This document shows positions 48,934 through 58,451 of a DNA stretch of 64,000 nucleotides, piece after piece. A model generated the notes under the pieces. It was not told where the DNA came from, searched no databases, and saw only the letters and a list, made by a program, of their open reading frames with translations. The stretch's first letter is position 1. Every line of letters starts with the position of its first letter. The translations under genes and the position numbers were made by a program. The stretch is from assembly GCA_020072645.1 (NCBI GenBank), contig JAIQGK010000021.1:1-64000 (forward strand), given 5' to 3'. The DNA comes from Terriglobia bacterium (GTDB taxonomy: Bacteria > Acidobacteriota > Terriglobia > Terriglobales > Acidobacteriaceae).

Positions 48934-50691
48934 ATGGTCATACTAAGCTGGTTTGCTGCGACGCTCCGCCAGTACCCGGAGATTGCCATATTTCTAGCGC
49001 TCGCGATTGGGTACTACGTAGGCAAGTTCACTTTCAAAGGCATTGGCCTGGGGGCTGTCACCGGCACTCTGCTGGCTGGCGTCATCATTGGGCAGCTTGG
49101 GATCACGATCTCGCAGCCCTTAAAGGCGACGGTCTTCCTCATGTTCCTGTTTGCCGTTGGCTATGCCGTTGGGCCGCAGTTCGTTCGCGGTGTCGCTAAG
49201 GATGGCATGCCGCAAGCCTTGTTCGCGGTCGTTCAGTGTGTGTTCTGCCTGGCTGTTCCCTTCGCGATCGTCAAGATCGCGGGCTATGACCTCGGCTTTG
49301 GAGCAGGGTTGTACTCGGGGTCACAAACCATTTCCGCTGCCATGGGACTGTCAACCGATGCGATCAACCGATTAGGTCTTCCCGGTGACGGCGCTAAAAA
49401 GCTGCTCGATTCCATGCCGGTTGCCTACGCGGTGAGCTATCTGTTTGGCACCGTGGGCTCCGCGCTGGTGATTGCACTGCTTGGTCCGGCGCTGTTCCGC
49501 ATTGATCTCAAGAAAGCCTGCAAAGATTACGAAGAGAAGCAGGGTGGCAAGAAGGAGATTGGCGGACCCGGTACTGCGTGGCGCCGTTGGGAAGTGCGTG
49601 CATTCCGTGTACAGCCGGGAGGCAAAGCGGTTGGTCTCCGCGCCATTGAGGCTGAGGCGCTATTTCCCGGTGCGCGTTTGTTCGTACAGCGCATACGCCG
49701 TAACGGAGTCATTGAAGAAGCAAACGCGGACACCGTATTGCGGGAAGGCGACGTGGTAGCGGTTGCGGGCGCTCGCGAAGCGCTGGTGAACATTATTGGC
49801 GAACGCGCGAAGCTGGTCGCCGTGGCAGGTTCACGCGACATCGCAAGCGTTGCCAGCTCAGTCGCAATTGAAGTTGACGATCCCGAATTGCTGGCCGTTC
49901 CGGTAGAAGGCGTGGACGTGTATGTGACCAATAAAGAAGTGGACGGCAAGACTCTTGCTGAGCTTGCCGAGTCGCCTGGCGCTCGCGGCGTCTTCCTGCG
50001 GAAGATCGTGCGCGGCGCGGTTGCCACGTCGATTCCGATTCTGCCGAATACAAAAATCTTTCGCGGTGACATTGTTACCGTGGTCGGCCGCACCCAGGAC
50101 ACCAACACCACCATCAAAATGCTGGGCGTACCGGATCGCGCCACTGACGTTGCTGATGTTGCATTCATCGGCGCGGGAATCGCAGTCGGAGCTCTGATCG
50201 GCGCACTGGTCTGGAAGGTAGCCGGGATACCGCTTACCCTTTCAACTGCCGGCGGCGCGCTCATCTCCGGACTCGTTTGCGGCTGGCTGCGTTCCGTGCA
50301 TCCAAAGTTCGGGCGCATTCCCACATCGACGGTTTGGTTCATGAACTCCGTCGGCCTCAATATCTTCATAGCCGTGGTCGGCATCTCAGCCGGTCCTGGC
50401 TTCGTGAATGGTTTAAAGACGCAGGGCATTGGTCTTTTCCTGTGGGGCGCTCTGGCAACAACGGTACCGCTCATTCTGGGGATGGCCGTCGGCAAATACC
50501 TCTTCCGCTTCCACGATGCACTCTTGCTGGGCATCGTCTCCGGGGCGCGCACCACAACGGCCTCGCTAGGCCTGGTTTGCGATCAGGGTGAGAGCCAGGT
50601 GCCTGCGCTGGGATACACAGTAACTTACGCAGTAGGGAACACGCTGCTGACCATCTGGGGCATGGTGCTCATCATGCTCCTGGCCAAATGA
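48934..50691 (+). CDS. aspT: Aspartate:alanine exchanger AspT (second copy)
   Basis: 585 residues, with the same layout as the copy at 33925: membrane block (10-190), two TrkA-C-like domains (about 215-390; [23 protein letters not shown] and [23 protein letters not shown]) and a second membrane block to the end ([33 protein letters not shown]). In the known system AspT imports aspartate and exports alanine, generating membrane potential. It is followed 27 bases later by aspartate 4-decarboxylase, the classic partner, which makes the assignment firm. AAGGAGG lies before the ATG. Confidence 0.93.
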   Translation: MVILSWFAATLRQYPEIAIFLALAIGYYVGKFTFKGIGLGAVTGTLLAGVIIGQLGITISQPLKATVFLMFLFAVGYAVGPQFVRGVAKDGMPQALFAVVQCVFCLAVPFAIVKIAGYDLGFGAGLYSGSQTISAAMGLSTDAINRLGLPGDGAKKLLDSMPVAYAVSYLFGTVGSALVIALLGPALFRIDLKKACKDYEEKQGGKKEIGGPGTAWRRWEVRAFRVQPGGKAVGLRAIEAEALFPGARLFVQRIRRNGVIEEANADTVLREGDVVAVAGAREALVNIIGERAKLVAVAGSRDIASVASSVAIEVDDPELLAVPVEGVDVYVTNKEVDGKTLAELAESPGARGVFLRKIVRGAVATSIPILPNTKIFRGDIVTVVGRTQDTNTTIKMLGVPDRATDVADVAFIGAGIAVGALIGALVWKVAGIPLTLSTAGGALISGLVCGWLRSVHPKFGRIPTSTVWFMNSVGLNIFIAVVGISAGPGFVNGLKTQGIGLFLWGALATTVPLILGMAVGKYLFRFHDALLLGIVSGARTTTASLGLVCDQGESQVPALGYTVTYAVGNTLLTIWGMVLIMLLAK

Positions 50692-50718
50692 CTTTGGAAA
50701 TGACCGAGGAGAAAAACC

Positions 50719-52353
50719 ATGGATCTCGTAAATCTTCGCAGCTTTGAAACACTGAGCCCGTTTGAGATCAAGGACGAGTTGATCAAGCTCGCCAAAAAGA
50801 CATCCCGGACTACGCAGTCGGCGTTCCTCAACGCCGGTCGCGGCAACCCCAACTGGATAGCAACCACGCCGCGCGAGGGCTATTTCCTGCTCGGTCAGTT
50901 TGCCATCACCGAAAGCAAACGCGTGATGGAGCATCCCGCGGGCATCGGCGGCATGCCGCAAGCCCAGGGCATTGCTGCGCGTCTTGAGACGTGGCTGGCC
51001 AAGCATACCGACATGCCAGGCGCATCTTTTCTGGCGGCGATGGTACCGTTTGCAGTGAAGAACTTCGGCTTTGAGCCGGATGCCTTCGTCCACGAACTTG
51101 TTGACTCGATCATTGGCGATAACTATCCGGTCCCTGACCGTATGCTGGTCCACAATGAGCGCATCACACATGAGTACCTGATGTGGGCGATGTGTGGTGA
51201 TCCGCGCCCCGCTGGCAAGTTCGACCTCTACGCCGTTGAAGGCGGGACAGCAGCAATGTGCTACATCTTTAAATCGCTGAAAGCCAATCGTCTCCTGGTT
51301 CCCGGCGACACAATCGCGCTGGGCACGCCCATCTTCACGCCTTACATCGAGATGCCGCATCTCGAAGACTATGCCCTGAACATCATTAACATTGAGGCCC
51401 CTCAGGAGAACCGCTTCCAGTTCACCGATGCGGAGCTCAAGAAGCTGGAAGATCCAAAGATCAAAGCATTCTTCCTGGTGAATCCCGGCAATCCAACCGG
51501 CGTTGCGCTCAGCCCGGAGACGATCGCCAAGCTCGCGAACCTGGTCAAGACCAAGCGGCCTGACCTCATGCTGCTGACCGATGATGTCTACGGAACGTTG
51601 GTCCCGGGTTTCCGGTCATTGCTGGGCGAGCTGCCGCAAAACACCATTGGCGTGTATTCCTATTCGAAGTATTTCGGCGCAACTGGCTGGCGGCTCGGCG
51701 TTATCGCGATCCACGAAGACAACATCTTCGACAAAATGATCGCGAAGCTGCCGGATACTGAGCTTCGCGCGCTCGACAAACGCTACGGCCCAATAACTCT
51801 TGAGCCGCGCAAACTCAAGCTGATTGACCGCATCGTGGCGGATAGTCGCGACGTGGCGCTGAACCACACTGCCGGGCTCTCATTGCCGCAGCAGGTCATG
51901 ATGAGCCTGTTCTCCCTGACCGAGCTGATGGACACGGAGAAACGGTATCAAACAGCGTGCCGCGAAATTGTCTATCGGCGCGTTACGTCCCTGCTTGAGG
52001 GCCTGGGGCTTGAACTTCCTCCGAACCCGTTCTATGACGCCTATTACGGCTTGATCGACTTTGAGTTCTGGGCGCGCAAGAACATCGGTGCGGAAGCTGT
52101 TGAGTACCTTAAGAAAAACGTCCATCCGCTCGATCTCGCCTTCCGTCTGGCTGAGGACCACGGGATCGTGCTTCTGAACGGCGGCGGATTTGAGGCGCCA
52201 GACTGGTCGCTGCGCGTCTCGCTGGCCAACCTGCCCGACGAGGTGTACGAGGAAATCGGGCGCGGCGTTCGGGCGATCGCGCGCGGCTATCGCGACGCAT
52301 TTGAGGCCTCAAAGCACCGTGAAGAGGTGCACGAACCGGCATTGACCACCTAG
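50719..52353 (+). CDS. aspD: Aspartate 4-decarboxylase / aspartate aminotransferase AspD
   Basis: 544 residues, matching the family's size (about 530-550). A PLP-dependent fold I enzyme; the likely PLP lysine is Lys317 in YSYSKYFGATGWRLG. Other hallmarks are GGMPQAQGIAARLETWL, VEGGTAAMCYIFKSL, FFLVNPGNPTGVALS and LMLLTDDVYGT. It converts L-aspartate to L-alanine and CO2, consuming a cytoplasmic proton. With AspT it forms an aspartate-alanine cycle that yields proton motive force and acid tolerance. GAGGAG lies 7 bases before the ATG; a strong terminator follows. Confidence 0.95.
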   Translation: MDLVNLRSFETLSPFEIKDELIKLAKKTSRTTQSAFLNAGRGNPNWIATTPREGYFLLGQFAITESKRVMEHPAGIGGMPQAQGIAARLETWLAKHTDMPGASFLAAMVPFAVKNFGFEPDAFVHELVDSIIGDNYPVPDRMLVHNERITHEYLMWAMCGDPRPAGKFDLYAVEGGTAAMCYIFKSLKANRLLVPGDTIALGTPIFTPYIEMPHLEDYALNIINIEAPQENRFQFTDAELKKLEDPKIKAFFLVNPGNPTGVALSPETIAKLANLVKTKRPDLMLLTDDVYGTLVPGFRSLLGELPQNTIGVYSYSKYFGATGWRLGVIAIHEDNIFDKMIAKLPDTELRALDKRYGPITLEPRKLKLIDRIVADSRDVALNHTAGLSLPQQVMMSLFSLTELMDTEKRYQTACREIVYRRVTSLLEGLGLELPPNPFYDAYYGLIDFEFWARKNIGAEAVEYLKKNVHPLDLAFRLAEDHGIVLLNGGGFEAPDWSLRVSLANLPDEVYEEIGRGVRAIARGYRDAFEASKHREEVHEPALTT

Positions 52354-52442
52354 GTAGCCGGCAAGGAGAGGCGTTTAAGGATGTTTCGAAATTACGCTCG
52401 GTTTCTCCTCACCTGTTAGCCGGGCGGACTTTCGAAAACAGT

Positions 52443-52489
52443 GGAAGCGGACGCAAGGCGTAAAAACCCTCAGTCCGCTTCCTTTTTTT
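52443..52489 (+). terminator. Intrinsic terminator after aspD
   Basis: GGAAGCGGAC (52443-52452) pairs perfectly with GTCCGCTTCC (52473-52482), followed by seven T (52483-52489). It lies 90 bases after the aspD stop and 27 bases before the end of the convergent FUSC gene. In the other direction the stem is followed by ACTGTTTTC, so weak bidirectional use is possible. Confidence 0.9.
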
Positions 52490-52515
52490 CATATCTGGTT
52501 TGTTGATTCCGGAAG

Positions 52516-53019
52516 TTAGCTGCCGGGTTCCTCAACGTGAATCAGCTTGGGCACCAGGCTCAACAGCCACGCCACACCGATGCCCAGCGAGGTCTCTATC
52601 AGTCGAAAAAAAGCATAGACCCACGGATGCGTGCCGTGAGCGATCATAACGATGCCGCAGATATAGCCCGCAACTTTCGCTCCGTCAGAAGCCCGCAGGA
52701 GATGGCATGTGGCCATGGCGACGAAGATGCTCAGGCCAATGGCCCATGCAGCCGCGCCCAGCGCCGTTCCCGCGACTGCGCCGCATGAAGCTCCAACTAC
52801 GGTAGCCGCCAGCCGTTGCAGACCGAGTTTGGTTGTCCGGGCGGGCGAAAGATCGGTCACGATGACCGCTGCGATGAGCGCGTAGATGGGATGTTCAAAT
52901 CTGCAGAGCTGAGCCAGAAGCACGGAGATGCCGGCGGCCAGCGCCGCACGTATGGCAACTTGAAATGCGCCCGTCAGCTTGCGCAATTTCACGTTGTCCG
53001 TTCTAGGCTTCGTGGTCAA
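52516..53019 (-). CDS. FUSC / aromatic acid exporter-like membrane protein
   Basis: 167 residues from a TTG at 53019, whose bases overlap the TGA of the preceding 90-residue gene (TTGA), a sign of translational coupling; a GTG a few codons later (VKLRKLTGAFQVAIRAAL) is an alternative. About four to five membrane segments follow, with FEHPIYALIAAVIVTDLSPARTTKLGLQRLAATVVGASCGAV, the typical FUSC-family stretch. The protein is short, only the membrane half of longer exporters. Substrate unknown. Longer frames to 53091 read into the upstream gene and are not favoured. Confidence 0.75.
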   Translation of the reverse strand: MTTKPRTDNVKLRKLTGAFQVAIRAALAAGISVLLAQLCRFEHPIYALIAAVIVTDLSPARTTKLGLQRLAATVVGASCGAVAGTALGAAAWAIGLSIFVAMATCHLLRASDGAKVAGYICGIVMIAHGTHPWVYAFFRLIETSLGIGVAWLLSLVPKLIHVEEPGS

Positions 53020-53288
53020 TTGTGCAGAGCCAGCAGCAGGATGATCGTAACCAGAAGTGCGATCAGAGCAAGGTCGCGCAGCCCGCGCCAATCGAAGCCG
53101 GAACTGTCATCCAGCACAACGAAATCGCTCTGTGCAAGAGGTGCGGTGTGTTGATCACCGGGCAGGTATTCCCGGTAATCGGTAGCAGAGTCCAAATAGC
53201 GAATCGCTCTCCAAACGAACGCATCCGTCTGCCACTCTGCTTCTTGCGTGCGGTTTTTTCGAATTCGGTCAGCCATCGGTCCCGCCAT
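53016..53288 (-). CDS. Small membrane protein coupled to the FUSC gene
   Basis: 90 residues, unrecognised. The first 65 residues are hydrophilic (QEAEWQTDAFVWRAIRYLDS, YREYLPGDQHTAPLAQSDFV) and the last 22 form one membrane helix ending at the C-terminus (LRDLALIALLVTIILLLALHN), so it is a tail-anchored type. Its stop overlaps the FUSC start, which argues that it is real and works with FUSC. An ATG at 53276 is an alternative start. Confidence 0.6.
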   Translation of the reverse strand: MAGPMADRIRKNRTQEAEWQTDAFVWRAIRYLDSATDYREYLPGDQHTAPLAQSDFVVLDDSSGFDWRGLRDLALIALLVTIILLLALHN

Positions 53289-53500
53289 CCTTGTCAGATA
53301 AATCGGAATACTCCAGCCAATAGGCGTTGCGTCCCGGCAAGTTTGAAGTTACACGCCTTCATGGGGCCAGACGACTGGTAGTTTTGACAGTTTCTCGGCC
53401 CTGGCGTGCGGCATAAGCTGCTGCTCAACTGCGATTTATCGCGGTTTCTATCTTTAATTTGTGCAGGCTGGGGCGACTTGCCCTCAATCAAGGAAGGGTT

Positions 53501-54982
53501 ATGAAAGCACTTCGACTCGCAATGTTCTTATTCTTTATTTCATTGTTTATCGCGGTCCCGTACACCAGCTTTGCGCAAGCGCCGACGACAGCGGGATCCG
53601 AGTCTGGAACTTTGCAGCAGCAGGTGGACCTTTTACAGAGGCAGGTAGCGGAACTCCAGGCGCAGATCAAGAAACTGGCGGGAACCGATTCCGTTACGCA
53701 ACCTTCCGCAATGCAAGCAGCCTCCAGCGGCCAGGATACGCAGCAGGAAACGAAAGTTTCAGAAGCCTCCAAGGACATAAAAACAGAACAGACCGCCGGT
53801 AAAGCTACTTTGGATTACCAGACAAGTTCGCAGGACCAGGTGGCAGCGCCGCGGTATGACAATGCGCCTCTGGATCCCAAATATCCCGGCTATTTCCGCC
53901 TGCCCGGAACAAAAACGTTCATGAAGATCGGCGGTTATGCCAAGAGCGACGTTACTTTTGATCCAAGGCCGGCGGGCGACCAGGAACGGTTCATCCCATC
54001 CAGCATTCCCATTCCTGCGCCTGCCAACGTAAATAACTCGACGATCTCGGTCCGTCCCAGCCGCATCAACGTGGATTTCCTTGTGCCCACAGAAACAGCG
54101 CGAACACTCAGGTTTTTCCTTGAAGTGGATTTCTTCGGATCGAGCTCCACCACGCCGCGTCTGCGCCACGCCTATGCGCAAGGAAAAAATCTTCTGATCG
54201 GCCAGACCTTCTCCAACTTCATGGATATTGACGCCAGTCCGGATACGCTGGATTTTCAAGGTCCAAACAGCCAGGTATTCATTCGTAATCCGATGATGCG
54301 GTATACCTTCCGCCTCGGCAAGACAACCACCACCAGCATTTCCATTGAGAAGCCGAGCTCTGATGTGGCCTTCTCAACCCCTGAGTTCAAAGCTTCGCCC
54401 AACACCCCCAGCCCGGATGGGACCGTGCAATTCCGCCACGACATGGATTTCGGCCATGTGCAACTTGCCGCCTTGTTGCGCGATATCTCGGCCTTCCTGC
54501 CCGACGGACGCAGCGATTCCGTTTTTGGATGGGGCCTCAATCTTTCCGGACTGTTTAAGATCGGCAAAGACAACCTCACCTACCAGGGCGCATATGGCAA
54601 CGGCATTGCGCGGTATATCAATGACTCGTCAGGACTGGGCATTGATGCTGCCGTGATCAGCCTACAGGATCCCCGCCTTGAAGCCGTGCCGATGTTTGGC
54701 ACCTATGGCGGGTACCAGCATTTCTGGCTGCCGAAGCTGCGTTCGTCGGTGGTGTATGGTTTTCTCCAGTCTGAAAACACCGCCGCACAAACCCCATCAA
54801 CGTTTCATCGCAGCGAATACGGCGCGACGAACCTGATCTGGAGCCCGATCCCGCAATTGAGCTTTGGCACAGAATTTCTTTATGGCTGGCGGGTCAACAA
54901 AGACAACAGCACGGGCAACGCGCCCAGAATTCAAATCAGCGCAAAGTACAACTTCATGCAACTGAAAAGTTCCAACAAGTAG
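53501..54982 (+). CDS. DcaP-like outer membrane porin
   Basis: 493 residues from the ATG at 53501, which has AGGAAGGG upstream; a longer GTG frame adds unlikely residues. A signal peptide ends near SFAQA. A coiled-coil stretch (LQQQVDLLQRQVAELQAQIKKL) and a Ser/Thr/Gln-rich linker precede a beta-barrel starting at GTKTFMKIGGYAKSDVTFDPRP, with SVRPSRINVDFLVPT, FLEVDFFG, LRHAYAQGKNLLIGQTFSNF and a barrel-like C-terminus. This is the DcaP family, trimeric channels known to favour dicarboxylates and other negatively charged solutes. It is next to aspartate metabolism genes, so aspartate uptake is a reasonable guess. Confidence 0.88.
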   Translation: MKALRLAMFLFFISLFIAVPYTSFAQAPTTAGSESGTLQQQVDLLQRQVAELQAQIKKLAGTDSVTQPSAMQAASSGQDTQQETKVSEASKDIKTEQTAGKATLDYQTSSQDQVAAPRYDNAPLDPKYPGYFRLPGTKTFMKIGGYAKSDVTFDPRPAGDQERFIPSSIPIPAPANVNNSTISVRPSRINVDFLVPTETARTLRFFLEVDFFGSSSTTPRLRHAYAQGKNLLIGQTFSNFMDIDASPDTLDFQGPNSQVFIRNPMMRYTFRLGKTTTTSISIEKPSSDVAFSTPEFKASPNTPSPDGTVQFRHDMDFGHVQLAALLRDISAFLPDGRSDSVFGWGLNLSGLFKIGKDNLTYQGAYGNGIARYINDSSGLGIDAAVISLQDPRLEAVPMFGTYGGYQHFWLPKLRSSVVYGFLQSENTAAQTPSTFHRSEYGATNLIWSPIPQLSFGTEFLYGWRVNKDNSTGNAPRIQISAKYNFMQLKSSNK

Positions 54983-55015
54983 AGCATCCGCTCAGAAAAG
55001 GAATGGACGGCAATT

Positions 55016-57826
55016 ATGAGTAACACAACAAACTTACAGAACGTCCGGCTTGACCAGTTTTTCACCGTGGCGGAAGCGCGTCATGACCGGTGGCGCACAC
55101 TGCTCAGCGCCGCGCGTGCGTGGGAAGCAGCGAAGCTGCAGAATTCGGCAACGGAAGCCAAGCGCGCCAACGTGGTGGCTATTTTCGTCGAACTGCGGCA
55201 GTGGGAAGAGTTCTTTGCCTATCCCGGCCCCGCGCTATTGAACGTCGTGAGAGAGCGCATTTCTGAAGGCGATGTCACGGGCACGGTCAGGCTGGTGCAG
55301 GCCATCAGCGCCGCGCTGCTCACACACTCTTATCGGACAAACGCCGCCGACTGGGAAAGTGAAGAAATATTTCCGGGCAGCATCAGTGAGAAGTTGCCCA
55401 TCACCGGCGATGGAAATACTTCGCACAAGCCTTATTTTGAAGTCCTGATTGTTTCGGCTGCGCGCCCTGAAACGTGGCCTGCTTTCAAAGAGGAATTTCG
55501 CAAGCTGCGCCGGTCACAAGACTCATTCGTGTATGAAACCGTATTTGTTGGCAGCTTTGAAGATGCTGTGCTGGGAACAATCCTGAACGGAGGTCTGGAA
55601 GCGGTCATCATTTCAGAAGGCATTCCGTTCCCGTCCGCGCACAACAGTCCTGTGCTGCGTGAATTCCTGGCCAATCATCTTGCCGCAACCGGCATTGATG
55701 TCACTTCACCGGAGCTGGCTCTTTCGCTCGCACAAGGCATCAAGCTGATTCGTCCTGAGCTGGACATCTATCTGCTGAGCGATCGCGAAGTGGAAAAGAT
55801 CGCGGGCAATCCTGAAGCCACGTGCCTGCGGCGAATTTTCTACCAGGTTGAAGAACCGCTTGAACTCCATCTCAGCATCCTGGATGGCGTTGCCGACCGC
55901 TTCGAGACGCCGTTTTTTGACAACCTGCAAAAATACGCGCAGCGTCCTATCGGGACCTTCCACGCGCTGCCGGTTGCGCGCGGCAAGTCGATCTTCAAAT
56001 CAAACTGGATCAGCGACATGGGCCGGTTCTATGGCCTGAATCTTTTCCTGGCGGAGTCGTCCGCAACCACCGGCGGTCTTGACAGCTTGCTGGAGCCGAC
56101 CGGAAATATCAAGAAAGCCCAGGAAATGGCTGCGCGCGCCTTCGGGGCCGACCATGTATTTTTTGTCACCAACGGCACATCCACATCGAACAAGATGGTG
56201 GAGCAGGCATTGCTCGGTCCTGGTGACATCATGCTCGTGGACCGCAACTGCCATAAATCGCATCATTACGGCGCGGTCCTTTCCGGTGCTCTGCCTCTTT
56301 ACGTTGAGGCATATCCGCTGACCCAGTTCTCCATGTACGGCGCGGTGCCCTTGCGCACAATCAAGAAAGCACTGCTTGACCTGAAGGCGGAAGGCAAGCT
56401 TGATCGGGCGAGAATGCTCGTCCTCACCAACTGCACGTTCGACGGCCAGATTTACAACGTGGAGCGCGTCATGGAAGAGTGCCTGGCGATCAAGCCTGAT
56501 CTCATCTTCCTGTGGGATGAAGCCTGGTTCGGTTTTGCGCGCTTCAGTCCTTTCTATCGCCGTCGCACTGCCATGGGCGCGGCAGCGATTCTGGAAAAGA
56601 AGTTCAAGGACCCGGTGTATCGCGCAGCGTACCTCGAACAGGTAAAGAAGCTCGGCGGCGATCTGAATCCCAAAGATGAAACGCTGCTGAAGACGCGGCT
56701 GCTGGCCAATCCAGACAAGGTGCGTCTACGCGTTTACCAGACCAACTCCACGCATAAATCAATGTCGTCACTGCGCCAGGGGTCCATGGTGCTGGTGAAA
56801 GACCAGGACTATCACACCGTGGAAGAGCAGTTCCATGAAGCGGTTTTCACGCATGCTTCCACGTCGCCGAACCAGCAGATCATCGCTTCACTGGACATTG
56901 CGCGGCGGCAGATGGAGCTGGAAGGTTACGAGCTCGTCAACCGCGCTATCCAACTGGCGCTTGATCTGCGGCGTGAAGTCAATTCTCATCCGCTAATCTC
57001 AAAGTATTTCCACTTTCTGGGCGCGGATGAAATGATCCCTTCAGATTTCCGCAACTCCGGCTTTGTGGATTACCTCACCCCCGGCGCAAACTGGACAACG
57101 GCAATCAAGGCCCTGCGCGAAGATGAGTTTGCGCTGGACGTCACACGCCTCACCCTGGTGTGCGGCACTGCCGGCTACGACGGCACGCAGTTCAAGAACA
57201 TGCTTGCCGCCGAGTATGACATTCAACTGAATAAAACCTCGCGCAACAGCGTGCTGTTCCAAACCAACATCAACAACACCCGGAGTGACGTGGCCCACCT
57301 GATCAAGACTCTGGTCACCATCTCACAGGCAATCGAGAAGAAGCTGAAGGAAGCGGGCAAGGATGAGCGTGAGGTCTTTGCGGCGCGCGTGAAGTCGCTC
57401 ATGGAAGACGTGCCTGATCTCCCGAATTTCAGCTGCTTCCATGACAGCCTGCGCGAAAATCCCGCCAGCATCACCAGTGAAGGCAACATGCGGGCCGGCT
57501 TCTTTGGCGCTTACAGGGAAGAGCAATGCGAACACCTCAAGCTCAACAGCCCGGAGATTGACCGGCGCATCAAGGAAGGCCCCGCGCTGGTTTCGGCCAA
57601 CTTCGTCATCCCATACCCGCCCGGGTTCCCGATCATGGTGCCCGGCCAGGTCATTACCGCTGAGACCATTGGTTTCATGCGCAAGCTCGACGTGAAGGAG
57701 ATCCACGGATTTTCCGCCTCGCTGGGATTGAAGCTGTTGAAGGCATCTTTCCTTGAGGCCGCAAAACCACAGAGTCCTCGCGGCCCGGTGGAAGAGAAAC
57801 GGGTCAAAGGAAAATCCGCAGCGTAA
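55016..57826 (+). CDS. Class I basic amino acid decarboxylase (Orn/Lys/Arg type), extended N-terminus
   Basis: 936 residues, longer than the usual 710-760. About 130 extra N-terminal residues precede the wing-like domain (FEVLIVSAARPETWPAF) and the PLP core. The core has GGLDSLLEPTGNIKKAQEMAARAFGADHVFFVTNGTSTSNKMV, DRNCHKSHHYG, LTNCTFDGQIYNV, LWDEAWFGFARFSPFY and the PLP lysine Lys581 in NSTHKSMSSLRQGSM. The C-terminal domain has PYPPGFPIMVPGQVI. It would remove CO2 from arginine, ornithine or lysine, using a proton; the exact substrate cannot be told. No antiporter for the amine product is in the window. Confidence 0.9.
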   Translation: MSNTTNLQNVRLDQFFTVAEARHDRWRTLLSAARAWEAAKLQNSATEAKRANVVAIFVELRQWEEFFAYPGPALLNVVRERISEGDVTGTVRLVQAISAALLTHSYRTNAADWESEEIFPGSISEKLPITGDGNTSHKPYFEVLIVSAARPETWPAFKEEFRKLRRSQDSFVYETVFVGSFEDAVLGTILNGGLEAVIISEGIPFPSAHNSPVLREFLANHLAATGIDVTSPELALSLAQGIKLIRPELDIYLLSDREVEKIAGNPEATCLRRIFYQVEEPLELHLSILDGVADRFETPFFDNLQKYAQRPIGTFHALPVARGKSIFKSNWISDMGRFYGLNLFLAESSATTGGLDSLLEPTGNIKKAQEMAARAFGADHVFFVTNGTSTSNKMVEQALLGPGDIMLVDRNCHKSHHYGAVLSGALPLYVEAYPLTQFSMYGAVPLRTIKKALLDLKAEGKLDRARMLVLTNCTFDGQIYNVERVMEECLAIKPDLIFLWDEAWFGFARFSPFYRRRTAMGAAAILEKKFKDPVYRAAYLEQVKKLGGDLNPKDETLLKTRLLANPDKVRLRVYQTNSTHKSMSSLRQGSMVLVKDQDYHTVEEQFHEAVFTHASTSPNQQIIASLDIARRQMELEGYELVNRAIQLALDLRREVNSHPLISKYFHFLGADEMIPSDFRNSGFVDYLTPGANWTTAIKALREDEFALDVTRLTLVCGTAGYDGTQFKNMLAAEYDIQLNKTSRNSVLFQTNINNTRSDVAHLIKTLVTISQAIEKKLKEAGKDEREVFAARVKSLMEDVPDLPNFSCFHDSLRENPASITSEGNMRAGFFGAYREEQCEHLKLNSPEIDRRIKEGPALVSANFVIPYPPGFPIMVPGQVITAETIGFMRKLDVKEIHGFSASLGLKLLKASFLEAAKPQSPRGPVEEKRVKGKSAA

Positions 57827-57833
57827 ACCCAAC

Positions 57834-57864
57834 TCCCCGCCTCTTATAGGGGCGGGGAATTTTT
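57834..57864 (+). terminator. Intrinsic terminator after the decarboxylase gene
   Basis: TCCCCGCC (57834-57841) pairs perfectly with GGCGGGGA (57851-57858) over a 9-base loop, followed by ATTTTT. It begins 7 bases after the stop codon. Confidence 0.85.
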
Positions 57865-58054
57865 AACTTGGATGGCTGACCCTGAGGTTTACTCCGTGTT
57901 CCTTCGTGTCTTCTGTGGTTGAAGTTCTTGGTTCTCCGATGTCGGCGTTGTCGGCGATCTTGCCTACCCCCTCCCCCTATCCTTCAACTAGGATTCCAAA
58001 GCACTTACCTATAGTCATCCCAAGTGGATCCCAGGTTCTTGGTTTTCCGATCTC

Positions 58055-58090
58055 GCGCGATGACGGCGATTACGCGCGATCACGGCGATT
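58055..58090. repeat. Tandem 18-base repeat, two copies
   Basis: GCGCGATGACGGCGATTA is followed directly by CGCGCGATCACGGCGATT; the copies match except at one or two positions. Part of a repeat-rich intergenic stretch. Confidence 0.55.
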
Positions 58091-58451
58091 CTTGCAGCCC
58101 TCTGCTTGCGTCCTTCAGCCATAGACCCCACCCCCCCTAACACGTTTGTTGATAACAAAGGCCCAACCCCAATTCGAAAGGCCTGTCAAAAGGCTGTCGA
58201 TGCCTTTTTTCTCTGTTTTTCAGCGGTCGAATCCGGCTCAATTTCAGCCTTCTTTTTCCGTTTTTACTGTTCGGTCGGCAGAGGGTCGCAAAGCGTATAG
58301 TATTTGGCCTTGGCCAGGAGCTAGCGGCTAGTAGCTAGAAGCTTCTGTTGTCAAAGATCATAGCCCCAGGGCACACTTCAACCTAAGGCCGAATATTTAA
58401 ATCTACCATTTGTTCGCCCATATGTCAACGAAAAAAGTGCGCACAGCTCAC

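Larger units (their letters stand above)
57827..58451. other. 625-base non-coding region with short repeats
   Basis: Starts with a terminator (57834-57864). Later it holds two copies of a 17-base GTTCTTGGTTyTCCGAT (57924-57940 and 58035-58051), a tandem pair of CGCGCGATsACGGCGATT (58055-58090, first base of the first copy uncertain) and a GCTAG-rich stretch near 58319-58342. Several short frames here have no ribosome site. It looks like intergenic repeat DNA at the edge of an inserted segment. Confidence 0.55.
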
